A stretch of 64,000 bases of DNA. Source: VRUE01 sp963837735. Lineage in GTDB: Bacteria > Actinomycetota > Thermoleophilia > Solirubrobacterales > 70-9. Each line of letters begins with the position of its first letter. Within the stretch, counting starts at the first letter, position 1. The stretch is taken from the NCBI GenBank assembly GCA_963837735.1, contig CAWIOM010000013.1:37969-101968 (forward strand), in the 5' to 3' direction. Shown here one piece after another: positions 47,023-55,354 of this stretch. A program made the translations under genes and the position numbers. The notes beneath the pieces were generated by a model that was not told the DNA's origin, searched no databases, and saw nothing but the letters and a program-made list of their open reading frames with translations.

Positions 47023-48187
47023 CCCCGGCCAGACGCGGGTCGGCGCCGCCCCGCGAGAAAGCGAGCGGGTGACGCCGCTCGAGCTCTTCTTCGACCTCGT
47101 CTTCGTCCTCGCGATCACCCAGTGCACGGCGCTGATGTCCCACGACCCGACCTGGTCGGGCCTTGCCAAGGGCCTGCTCGTGCTCGGCATGCTCTGGTGG
47201 GCGTGGGTCGGGTACGCCTGGCTGACCAGCGTCATCGACCCCGAGGAGGGCGCGGTCAGGCTCGTCATCTTCGGGGCGATGGCGGCGCTGCTGATCGTCT
47301 CCCTCTGCGTCCCCGACGCGTTCGACAGCCTCGCCCTCGTCTTCGCGCTCGCCTACGGGGCCGTGCGCATCGCCCACATCGGCCTCTTCATGCTCGCCAG
47401 CCCCGAGGACGACGCCCTCCGCCACTCGGTGCTGGGGCTCGCCTTCAGCACCGCCATCGCGATCTCCCTGCTCGTCGTCGCCTCCCTCTTCGACGGCCTC
47501 GCCCAGGGCGCGATCTGGTTGCTGGCGTTGGCCCTCGACATGGGCGGCCCATATCTCTTCGGGTCCGAGGGCTGGAAGCTGGTCCCCGGGCACTTCGCCG
47601 AGCGGCACGGCCTGATCGTGATCATCGCCCTCGGCGAGTCGATCGTTGCGATCGGCGTCGGCGCCGGCGAGCTCGACTTCGGGGTCGGCGTCGCCGCGGT
47701 CCTCGGCGTCGGCCTGGCGGCGGCAATGTGGTGGGCCTACTTCGACATCGTCGCGATCGTCTCCGGCCGCCGGCTGATCGACGCCGAGCCGGGCCGGGCC
47801 CGCAACGAGATGGCCCGCGACTCCTACTCGTACCTGCACCTGCTGATGGTCGCCGGGATCGTGCTCGTCGCGCTCGGCATGAAGAAGACGATCGCCCACG
47901 TCGACGGCCACCTCGACGCCGTGATCGCCTTCGCGCTGCTCGGCGGCGTCGCCCTCTACCTGTTCGGCCATGTCGCCTTCCGCTACCGCCACATCCAGAC
48001 GATCAACCGGCAGCGCACGATGCTGGCGATCGTCATCCTCGCCCTGATCCCGGCGGCGATGGAGGTCCCGGCACTCGCCACCCTGGCGACCGTCACCGTC
48101 CTGCTCTGGGCGATGATCGCCTACGAGACACGCCTCTACGGCGAGGGCCGCTACCGGGTCCGCCACCCCGAGACTGCCGGGCCCTGA
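47015..48187 (+). CDS. LtrA-family (low temperature requirement A) membrane protein
   Basis: The N-terminal signature VTPLELFFDLVFVLAITQ defines the family. About eleven helices follow, with conserved EGWKLVPGHFAERHGLIVII and ALGESIVAIG. Length 390 is normal. The biochemical role is not established; Listeria mutants grow poorly in the cold. Here it overlaps an MFS exporter gene by eight bases, so a shared transport or envelope task is possible. A hairpin terminator follows at once. Confidence 0.88.
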   Translation: MASPGQTRVGAAPRESERVTPLELFFDLVFVLAITQCTALMSHDPTWSGLAKGLLVLGMLWWAWVGYAWLTSVIDPEEGAVRLVIFGAMAALLIVSLCVPDAFDSLALVFALAYGAVRIAHIGLFMLASPEDDALRHSVLGLAFSTAIAISLLVVASLFDGLAQGAIWLLALALDMGGPYLFGSEGWKLVPGHFAERHGLIVIIALGESIVAIGVGAGELDFGVGVAAVLGVGLAAAMWWAYFDIVAIVSGRRLIDAEPGRARNEMARDSYSYLHLLMVAGIVLVALGMKKTIAHVDGHLDAVIAFALLGGVALYLFGHVAFRYRHIQTINRQRTMLAIVILALIPAAMEVPALATLATVTVLLWAMIAYETRLYGEGRYRVRHPETAGP

Positions 48188-48189
48188 GC

Positions 48190-48204
48190 GGCGGCTAGGC
48201 CGCC
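48190..48204. terminator. bidirectional hairpin between convergent LtrA and membrane-protein genes
   Basis: GGCGGC at 48190-48195 and GCCGCC at 48199-48204 form a 6-bp stem with the loop TAG. The stop codon of the minus-strand gene (48195-48197) lies across the loop, and the plus-strand stop is three bases upstream. Outer bases GAGC and GCTC can extend the pairing with a bulge. Confidence 0.55.
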
Positions 48205-48980
48205 GGGCGCTCGAACTCCTGCATCACTCCGGCGACCGCGAAGCACAGCGCCCCGGCCAGCGTCCCCCAGTTGGCGATCCCGACCGCGAGCTCGTCGCCG
48301 GTCGAGGGGCGGACGAAGGAGGCGATGGCGGCAACCATGAAGAGCACCGAGCCGAGCTGGTTGACGGCCACGATCCACCAGCCCAGGTCGCGCCGCCGGC
48401 CGAAGAAGAGGAGCCGGGGGCCGATCTCCCGCATCGCCAGGAAGCCGGAGATCAGGAAGAACAGGCAGCCGATCACGTCGGGGGACCAGACGAGTCGGTC
48501 CTCGGCGCCGGGGCCGAGCCCCTGGATGAACGAGTCGACGATGTTGATCGCGAAGACGATCGTCCCGAAGAAGAGGGCGAAGGAGCTCATCCACTCGATC
48601 CGGCTGGGCTCGCTCGCCCACCAGTGCCAATCGCGGGGCGCCAGCACGCCGTCGGCGCCGGCCTCGCGCGGCCCGTTGACCGCCTGCAGGACGGTCGCGT
48701 AGCCGCCCGTTGAGAAGAACAGCCCGCCGGCGAGGTAGACGGAGCAGTAGAGCGTCTGCGCCGCCCCGGCCTGCGCCAGCGCTGCCCCCGCCGCGAACAG
48801 CGTGCCGCCGATCACGAACGCGGTCGCCGCGACGGCGTTGATCCGGCGCAGGCGCCGAGCGGTGTTCCGATCGACCCAGGCCGTCGCCTCCGAGACCTCC
48901 GCGTCGACGAGGCGCAGCAGCCCCCGCTTGCGCATCGCCCGCCTGTCGACGGGCCGATCGAGCGCCTTGCTCGCCGCCAT
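48195..48980 (-). CDS. multi-pass membrane protein, YrhK-like
   Basis: This 261-residue protein has an N-terminal cytoplasmic stretch and about six helices, two of them joined by WHWWASEPSRIEWMSSFAL. PDVIGCLFFLISGFLAMRE is the region that resembles YrhK-like domains, a weak assignment. A strong AGGAGGT lies 12 bases before the ATG and overlaps the stop of the upstream small membrane gene. The pair is a probable operon. No function is known. Confidence 0.7.
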   Translation of the reverse strand: MAASKALDRPVDRRAMRKRGLLRLVDAEVSEATAWVDRNTARRLRRINAVAATAFVIGGTLFAAGAALAQAGAAQTLYCSVYLAGGLFFSTGGYATVLQAVNGPREAGADGVLAPRDWHWWASEPSRIEWMSSFALFFGTIVFAINIVDSFIQGLGPGAEDRLVWSPDVIGCLFFLISGFLAMREIGPRLLFFGRRRDLGWWIVAVNQLGSVLFMVAAIASFVRPSTGDELAVGIANWGTLAGALCFAVAGVMQEFERPAA

Positions 48981-48996
48981 TTCCGCCGGCTACCTC

Positions 48997-49170
48997 CTAG
49001 CTGGTCGCGAGCCCGAGGGCGAGCAGCGGGAACCCGGCCATCAGGCCCAGGTAGGAGCCGATCGCGAGGCCCGTGAGCGTCTTCGTCGTCTGCGAGCGGG
49101 CACCGGCGATCAGGCCGATGAGGACGCACGCGGCGGCGATTGCGAGGCCGATCCAGAACGTGTCGGGCAT
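48997..49170 (-). CDS. small two-helix membrane protein
   Basis: An ATG at 49170 opens a 57-residue frame with two hydrophobic helices (FWIGLAIAAACVLIGLIAG and IGSYLGLMAGFPLLALGLA) joined by a polar SQTTKT turn. The stop TAG lies within the AGGAGGT of the next gene, 16 bases before its start, so the two are likely translated together. I know no family for it. The helical hairpin pattern and operon position make it a credible gene. Confidence 0.6.
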   Translation of the reverse strand: MPDTFWIGLAIAAACVLIGLIAGARSQTTKTLTGLAIGSYLGLMAGFPLLALGLATS

Positions 49171-49236
49171 TGCGCGGCGAGACTATCGAACCGCCATCCG
49201 GAAGGACTCGGGCGCCAAGCATCAAACGTCACAGCG

Positions 49237-50821
49237 ATGGACCACTCGGGGGGCAATCGGCACCTGGTGCTGGCGGCGATGATCTTCGCCGTCTCGATGA
49301 CCTTCATCGACATGACGATCGTCGCAATCGCGGTGCCCAGCCTCCAGGAAGACCTGTCGCTCTCATCCACCGGCGTGCAGTGGATCATCAACGGCTACCT
49401 GCTCGCCCTCTCGGCGCTCTTCGCCTTCGGCGGCCGCCTCGCCGACATCGCCGGCCACCGGCGGATGGTCGTCATCGGCGTCGTCGTCTTCGCCACCGCC
49501 TCGGCGCTCTGCGGGGCGACGCCCACCGGCAGCCTCGACGAGGCCTGGATCGTCACCTTCCGCGTGATCCAGGGGGCCGGCGCGGCGATCATGTTCCCCG
49601 CCGCCCTGGCAATCGTCCTCGCCGCCTTCCCGGTCCGCGAGCGCGGCCGGGCCCTGGCGATCTTCTTCGCCATCGCCGGCGGCCTCACCTCGATCGGCCC
49701 GCTGGCCGGCGGCTACCTGACCGAGTGGACCTGGCGGGCGATCTTCTGGGTCAATATCCCGGTTGCGGTCATCGCCCTCGTCCTCACCGCGATCGCCAAG
49801 CCGAAGGAAGAAAGGCATCCGGCGCCCCTCGACTACCGGGGAACGGCTCTGATCGCCGCCGGCATGGGCCTCTCGGTGCTCGGCCTGCAGCAATCGACGG
49901 TCTGGGGTTGGAACAGCCCGATCACCTGGGCCTGCATCGCCGTCGGCATCGTCCTGATCGGCGTCTTCGTCAAGTTCGAGCTCGGCCTCGAGAACCCGCT
50001 GATCCGCGTCCGCATCTTCGAAAACCGGGCCTTCGCCGTCGACAACGTCGTCCTCTTCCTGCTGATGATCCCCTTCGTCCCGCTCTTCTTCTTCGCCAGC
50101 ATGTACGCGCAGGTCTCGCTCGGCGAAAGCGCCTCCGAAACCGGCCTCTACCTGCTGATCTTCTTCGCCGGCTTCGCCGTCGCCTCGCAGTGGGGCGGCA
50201 GGGTCCTCGACCGGCGCGGCGCCCGGCCGACGGTGGTCGTCGGCTGCCTCCTCGCCGCCGTCGGCTTCTACCTCTGGGGCCGCTCCCTCACCCACCTCTC
50301 GGTCAGCGAACAGTGGTACTACATCGTCCTCACCGGGGCGGGTGTCGGCCTCGTCCTCAGCCCCGCCAACACCGACGCCCTCAACCGGGTGGCGAGCAAC
50401 CGCTACGGCGAGGCGACGGGGATCACGCAGACGGTCCGCAACTTCGGCTCGAGCCTCGGCCTCGCCGTCCTCGGCAGCGTCCTGATCACCGAGAACCGCG
50501 CCAACCTCGAGTCCACCCTGGGCGCCGAGGGAGTCCCGAAAGCGACCGCGGACGAAGTCGCCGACACGATCAGCAACGGCTCCACCGCCGGCTCCGAAGC
50601 CCCGCCAGCCCGCCGGCCATCAGGCCGAACAGGTCTTCGCCAAGATCCAGCACGCGATCCCCAACGACTTCGCGATGGCCACCCGCACGGTCTTCTATGC
50701 GATGGCGGGGGTGATGGCGGTCGCCTTCGTCGTCTCGCTGGCGAGGATGCCGGGCGGCAAGGTCGAGGAGATCCCCGAGCCCGAAGGCAGCGCCACGGGA
50801 TCTCCCACCGGAACCGCCTGA
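49237..50821 (+). CDS. MFS drug transporter, DHA2 type (one frameshift)
   Basis: MTFIDMTIVAIAVPSL is the diagnostic first helix of EmrB/QacA-type transporters, GGRLADIAGHRRMVV is motif A and FRVIQGAGAAIMFP motif C-like. About 14 helices are present. Near 50605 one extra base shifts the frame; the next frame continues QAEQVFAKIQHAIPNDFA and a last helix, ending at the TGA 50819-50821. The repaired length is about 527 residues. Proton-coupled efflux is expected. It is divergent from the small membrane protein gene. Confidence 0.86.
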
Positions 50822-50840
50822 CGCTGGTACGTTCGCGCGG

Positions 50841-52841
50841 GTGAACGTCCGCCTTCAACGCCTGATTCCCGCGCTCGCCGCGCTGCCACTGATCCTCGCA
50901 GCGCCGGCGGCGGCCGCGACCCTCCACGCTCCCGATTCCGGGCTCGGCGCGCGCGAGCCGGCCGTCCAGCGCCTCGCCCAGCGCTACGCGCCGATCACGA
51001 TGCTGCGCGAACAGCAGGACCCGCCCTGCGAAGAGACCGCCGAGCAGTACCAGCCGACCGGCGTCGGGACGGTGCTCGGCAATCCCACCGTGACCCTCAC
51101 CCACGACGTCCCCGGCCAGGGGCTGGTCGACGTCAAGAAGGCGCCGACCGCCGCCGACATCGCCGGCCTCCCGGACGGCTACTACCTCGACCTCGAAGGC
51201 AGGGCGCTCGGCGACACCTGCGTCTACGCCAGGGCGTTCGAGAAGCTGGTCGAAGAAGGCAGGGCCCCGGCGGTCGCCTACGCCCACATCGCCCGCGAAC
51301 CGGGGCACCCCGGGTTCGTCCTCCAGTACTGGTTCTTCTGGTACTTCAACCAGTTCAACGACCTCCACGAGGGCGACTGGGAGGGGATGCAGCTCTCCTT
51401 CGAAGCCGAGACTCCGGCGGCGGCGCTGGGCGAAGAACCGTCCGAAGTCATCCTCTTCCAGCACGCCGGCGGCGAGCGCGCCGACTGGGGCGACCCGAAG
51501 GTGCAGAAAGAGGGAACGCGGCCGATCGTCTACCCAGCGGCGGGCTCGCACGCGACCTTCTACGACTCCGCGGTCTACATCCAGAACGGCCAGCACGGCT
51601 CCGGTGTCGGCTGCGACAACACGAGCGAGCCGCTGCGCGAACTGAGCGTGCGGCCCGTCCTCCTGCCCGACGTCGCCTCCGAACAGGGCCCGTTCAAGTG
51701 GCTGAGCTACGAGGGGCGCTGGGGGGAAAAGGAAAAGGGGTTCAACAACGGCCCAACCGGGCCGGCGACGAAGACGGTCTGGACGGAACCGTTCTCCTGG
51801 ATGGCGGACCAGCGCACGACCAGCCCGCGGCTGCCCGGCGGCTCGATCGCCGGGCCGCAGATCACCAATGCCTTCTGCGGCGCCGTCGCCTCGGTCTCGG
51901 ACTTCATCAACCTGGAGACGAAGTCACGATCCACCGCGATCCTCTCGGCGCTCGCCCTCGTCGCGCTGATCCTCCTCTTCGTCGGCCTCACCCGCTGGGG
52001 CCCCGTCGACCTCGAGCGCCTGCGGGCGCGGCGCTCGTTCGGGCAGATCGTGCGCACCGCCCGGCGGCTCTACGGCCGCCACTGGCGCGTTCTCGTGCCG
52101 GTCGCCCTGGCCGGTCTTGTGATCATCGCCGGCACCCACCAGCTCGCCGGCTGGCTCGGCACCAGCAGCCAGGCAAACGATGCCGCCGGGCGGTCGGGGG
52201 TCAACCTGGCGCTCGGCGACCTGGTCGAAGCCTTCGCGCTGCCGGTCGCGATGGCCGTCGTCGGCGCGGTCGTGATCGTCTTCGTCCGGCAGCTCGTCGC
52301 TTCGGACCCGGTCGGGTTCGGCGGCTCCTGGCGAGGCATGAGCGAAAGGGTCTGGCGGGTGATCGGCGCCGAGCTGCTGGCAAAACTTGCGCTCTTCCTG
52401 ATGATCGCCAGTGTGATCGGCATCCCGTTCTTCATCTGGAAGGTCGTCGGTTGGGCGTTCGTCCAGCAGGAGGTGATGTTCACCGACAAGTCGATCCGCG
52501 GCGCGCTGCGCGGCAGCTCGGATCTGGTCCGCGGCCGCTGGTGGCACGCGGTCCGCACGATCCTCTTCCTCTACGTGCTCGGCGCCGTCGCCGGGCCGGT
52601 GCTCACCGTCGCCCTGGTCTTCACGCCGCTCCCCCTGCTCTGGATCAACGTGCTGGGCGCGCTGATCTACAGCCTCGTGATCCCCTACATCGTCCTCAGC
52701 GAGACGCTGCTCTACCTCGACCTCGAAGCCCGGGCCGAGTCGGAGCCGGCGAAGCCGCGCCGCTCCTGGCGACCCTGGCACCCGCGCCGCTTCGGCCGCC
52801 GAGTCGCCGACCCGGCCCCGCGGCCGGCGACGAGCGGGTAG
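50841..52841 (+). CDS. Vps62-like secreted domain fused to a C-terminal multi-pass membrane domain
   Basis: A GTG start gives a signal peptide (ALPLILAAPAAAA). Residues about 30-345 resemble the Vps62/DUF946 family: VLQYWFFWYFNQFNDLHEGD and the later YPAAGSHATFYDSAVYI are its hallmark segments. A helix at about 370-388 and a membrane domain with roughly five further helices fill the C-terminal half, with SIRGALRGSSDLVRGRWWHA between helices. The fusion puts the Vps62-like part outside the cell. Its function is unknown. It starts 19 bases after the MFS gene. Confidence 0.78.
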   Translation: MNVRLQRLIPALAALPLILAAPAAAATLHAPDSGLGAREPAVQRLAQRYAPITMLREQQDPPCEETAEQYQPTGVGTVLGNPTVTLTHDVPGQGLVDVKKAPTAADIAGLPDGYYLDLEGRALGDTCVYARAFEKLVEEGRAPAVAYAHIAREPGHPGFVLQYWFFWYFNQFNDLHEGDWEGMQLSFEAETPAAALGEEPSEVILFQHAGGERADWGDPKVQKEGTRPIVYPAAGSHATFYDSAVYIQNGQHGSGVGCDNTSEPLRELSVRPVLLPDVASEQGPFKWLSYEGRWGEKEKGFNNGPTGPATKTVWTEPFSWMADQRTTSPRLPGGSIAGPQITNAFCGAVASVSDFINLETKSRSTAILSALALVALILLFVGLTRWGPVDLERLRARRSFGQIVRTARRLYGRHWRVLVPVALAGLVIIAGTHQLAGWLGTSSQANDAAGRSGVNLALGDLVEAFALPVAMAVVGAVVIVFVRQLVASDPVGFGGSWRGMSERVWRVIGAELLAKLALFLMIASVIGIPFFIWKVVGWAFVQQEVMFTDKSIRGALRGSSDLVRGRWWHAVRTILFLYVLGAVAGPVLTVALVFTPLPLLWINVLGALIYSLVIPYIVLSETLLYLDLEARAESEPAKPRRSWRPWHPRRFGRRVADPAPRPATSG

Positions 52842-52853
52842 CTTTTCGGCGAG

Positions 52854-53450
52854 ATGAAGCTGCTCGCCTTCAGCGACCTGCACCGCGACCTCGCCCAGGC
52901 CGCGACGCTGGTCGAGATGTCCGCCGATGCCGACGTCGTGATCGGCGCCGGCGACTTCGCCTCCGTCCACGAGGGCCTCGGCGAGACGATCGAGGCGCTG
53001 TCGGCGATCGAGGCCCCGACGGTGCTGGTCCCCGGCAACAACGAGACCGAGGAGGCGCTGCGCGAGGCCGCCGCGGGCTGGTCCGCCGCCACCGTCCTGC
53101 ACGGCGAAACGGCGACGATCGAGGGCGCCGAGTTCTTCGGCCTCGGCGCCGGCATCCCCGTCACCCCCTGGGACTGGAGCTTCGACCTCGACGACGCCGC
53201 GGCCGCGACGATGATCGGCGACTGCCCCGGGGGCGCGATCCTCGTCCTCCACTCACCCCCGCAGGGCCACTGCGACGCCAACGGAGGCGGCGACCACTTC
53301 GGCAGCCCGGCGCTGCTCGCCGGGATCGAGGAGCGGCGGCCGCGGGTCGCCGTCTGCGGCCACATCCACGAGTCCTGGGGCTGCGAGAGCCGGATCGGCG
53401 AGACCCCGGTCCACAACCTCGGCCCGACCGGCACCTGGCTCGAGCTCTAA
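52854..53450 (+). CDS. calcineurin-like metallophosphoesterase
   Basis: The compact 198-residue protein shows the metal motifs in order: AFSDLHRDL (D-x-H), GAGDFAS (GD), VPGNNE (GN[HE]), LVLHSPPQG (H) and VCGHIHES (GHxH). Many small members are phosphodiesterases or protein phosphatases; the substrate cannot be told. It starts 12 bases after the Vps62-like gene and may be cotranscribed with it. Confidence 0.88.
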   Translation: MKLLAFSDLHRDLAQAATLVEMSADADVVIGAGDFASVHEGLGETIEALSAIEAPTVLVPGNNETEEALREAAAGWSAATVLHGETATIEGAEFFGLGAGIPVTPWDWSFDLDDAAAATMIGDCPGGAILVLHSPPQGHCDANGGGDHFGSPALLAGIEERRPRVAVCGHIHESWGCESRIGETPVHNLGPTGTWLEL

Positions 53451-53491
53451 GCCAGACCTCCCTCACCCGGTAACCCGGCCCCCGCGCCGGT

Positions 53492-53502
53492 GTTCTAAGA
53501 AC
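53492..53502 (+). promoter_or_regulatory. palindromic site upstream of the DUF378 gene
   Basis: GTTCTAAGAAC is a perfect 11-base palindrome around a central A, 34 bases before the ATG of the DUF378 gene, in an AT-richer stretch that also holds TAACTAT and ATTATC as possible -10 elements. A strong AGGAGG follows at about 53525. The palindrome could be an operator; no regulator is known. Confidence 0.35.
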
Positions 53503-53536
53503 GTAACTATCCGCATTATCTCCCAGGAGGGAAAAG

Positions 53537-53770
53537 ATGGAGATGATCAAGCGGTTCGAGCCCGTCGCGCTTCTCGTCGTCGTGCTCGGCGCACTCAACT
53601 GGGGCATGGTCGGGCTGTTCGACACGAACGTGCTCTCGGACGTGTTCGGCACCGGCACGCTGACCGACGCCGTCTACACCGTCGTCGGCCTATGCGGCCT
53701 CATCCAGGTGCCCAGGGTGCTCGAGGAGATGCACCTCAGGGACCACATGCCCCACCCCCGCGGCACCTGA
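53537..53770 (+). CDS. DUF378 small membrane protein
   Basis: This 77-residue protein contains the DUF378 pattern: FEPVALLVVVLGALNWGMVG, LFDTNVLSDVFG and AVYTVVGLCGLIQV, i.e. two helices around a short loop. The family is widespread with no assigned function. It has an excellent ribosome site (AGGAGG, seven bases before the ATG), its own promoter-like region and a strong terminator, so it looks like a well-expressed single-gene unit. Confidence 0.88.
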   Translation: MEMIKRFEPVALLVVVLGALNWGMVGLFDTNVLSDVFGTGTLTDAVYTVVGLCGLIQVPRVLEEMHLRDHMPHPRGT

Positions 53771-53793
53771 CCGGAATCCGGCGACGCCGCACC

Positions 53794-53821
53794 GAAACCG
53801 GGCCCCACGGGGCCCGGTTTC
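53794..53821. terminator. strong bidirectional terminator hairpin
   Basis: GAAACCGGGCCCC at 53794-53806 and GGGGCCCGGTTTC at 53809-53821 are perfectly complementary over 13 bp with a minimal loop. The A and T ends provide U-rich tails on both strands. It separates the convergent DUF378 gene and the secreted protein gene at 53836. Confidence 0.9.
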
Positions 53822-53835
53822 TCTATCCGCCGGGC

Positions 53836-54474
53836 TCAGCGGATCAGCTCGAAAGCGCAGACGTAGTGGTAGACCGCGATTTCTTCTTTTTTTTCATTTT
53901 CGAGCTGGACGAACACGGCGCCGCCGTTGTTGACCACGGTCGTGCCGTAGGCGACGCCCAACGTGTTGGCGGCGATCGAATCGGTGAAGACGCTGTTGGA
54001 CCCGTTGCCGTCGCCGAGCGAGACCGCCCCGCGAATCGCGAGCGCCTCGGTCGTCCCGGGCAGGAACCCGCCACGGGAGGCACAGGCGTCCGCCGCGGCC
54101 TTGACGCCGAGGATCGGGCCCTGCGGAGAGCTGTCGTAACAGGTGCCGCGGACCAGGATCGTGCCGCCATCGCACGATGCGGAGTGGCCGTTGACCTGGA
54201 CCGCGTTGCCGGCCGACTGGGCGCTGGTCGCATCGGGGACGGTGCCGAGCTCGTTGAGATTGATGTTGCGGCCGCCGAGGGTCTTCTTCGCGACCTGCTT
54301 GCCCTTCACGGCGCCATTGGCGATTTTGGCCTTCTTCACGGCCCGCGGTTTGAGCTGCCTCGAGCCGACGGAATGAGGCTTGAGCGCGGCGTACGCCGTT
54401 CCGGTGAGCGTGACTATCAGTGCGACCATCGCGATCACCATGGCCGGCGACGGCCGCTTAATCCCTACCTTCAT
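53836..54474 (-). CDS. secreted/surface protein with Thermoleophilia-type N-terminal repeats
   Basis: A signal-anchor helix (MVIAMVALIVTLTGTAYA) is followed by short repeats, HSVGSRQLKPRAVKKAKI and NGAVKGKQVAKKTL, a pattern I associate with large families in Solirubrobacterales. The remaining 130 residues have two Cys pairs (SASCDGGTILVRGTCYD; ACASRGG) and GFLPGTTEALAIRG, a compact extracellular domain of unknown role. ATG 54474 follows AGAGAGAAT. It supports the taxonomic reading of the window but no function. Confidence 0.7.
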   Translation of the reverse strand: MKVGIKRPSPAMVIAMVALIVTLTGTAYAALKPHSVGSRQLKPRAVKKAKIANGAVKGKQVAKKTLGGRNINLNELGTVPDATSAQSAGNAVQVNGHSASCDGGTILVRGTCYDSSPQGPILGVKAAADACASRGGFLPGTTEALAIRGAVSLGDGNGSNSVFTDSIAANTLGVAYGTTVVNNGGAVFVQLENEKKEEIAVYHYVCAFELIR

Positions 54475-54636
54475 TCTCTCTCCTCCGCTCCCAGTTACGA
54501 GCTATTGCCGAAGAAACCCATGAGGACGCTCAAAGTACCGGCCCTCCCGCTGCGCAATACAGCATGGCCCCTTTGTTCGCCAACGGCGAGTCTAGCGATG
54601 ATCGTGCCTGTGCGCCAGCCGGCTGCGGCGCCTCCG

Positions 54637-55311
54637 CTAGCTGCCGCAGTCGGCCTCGAGCGGGATCTTTTCCCTCTCCACCTGACCGCCCTGGCTGGTG
54701 AAGGTTCCGTCGGCGACCGCGTTGGCTCTGCAGATGTCGCGGCTGAGGATCAGGTAGCCGGGCCTGCCGCCCGCGATCCGCAGCTCGAAGCTCTTCAGGG
54801 GCGTGTTGGGCACGTCTTCGACGCCCGCCTGGATCCGCCCGCCCTTGGAGACGACCCTGCCGTAGAGCAGGATGTCGGCTGGCCCGCTGAGGACGTAGGC
54901 GAGGCGCGGCAGGCCGCTTTCGCCCCCGCCCGAGACGGCGTAGACAGGCCCGGCGAGCGGCTCGCCGTAGGCGGGGCTGACGGCCCTGGCGAACCCGACC
55001 CGGCGCTGACCCGCGCATTCTTCAGCTTCCAGCTTGCTCTGCGCGCAGACGCCGCCGAGCGCGGTCGGGTCGACGAGCAGGACGGGTGGCAGGTTTACGG
55101 CGACCGAGCGGATGTTTTCGTCCCCCGGCCGCGAGTCGACGTGGATGACGAGCTCGGGCTTGTCGGTCCGCATCGTCCCGCCGATCGCCCGCAGCGTCGC
55201 CTGCGGCGCGAAGGGCTCGCTCGACGTCGTGCTGTCCGAGCCACCGCAGCCGGCGAGGACGAGCGCCGAGGCGAGCAGCGCGAGGACGGCGATCGGTCGG
55301 GCGCGAGCCAT
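54637..55311 (-). CDS. putative lipoprotein of unknown function
   Basis: The N-terminus (LALLASALVLAGCGGSDS) is a lipoprotein signal with an LAGC lipobox, so the protein is anchored on the outer face of the membrane. The mature 200 residues are beta-rich with four Cys (GGVCAQSKLEAEECAG; SRDICRAN; EADCGS) that could pair. I recognise no named domain. It is divergent from the alcohol dehydrogenase gene. Confidence 0.7.
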   Translation of the reverse strand: MARARPIAVLALLASALVLAGCGGSDSTTSSEPFAPQATLRAIGGTMRTDKPELVIHVDSRPGDENIRSVAVNLPPVLLVDPTALGGVCAQSKLEAEECAGQRRVGFARAVSPAYGEPLAGPVYAVSGGGESGLPRLAYVLSGPADILLYGRVVSKGGRIQAGVEDVPNTPLKSFELRIAGGRPGYLILSRDICRANAVADGTFTSQGGQVEREKIPLEADCGS

Positions 55312-55354
55312 GCGGGCATTGTGATGGGTTCATGCGACGATGGGCGGGCCCCCG

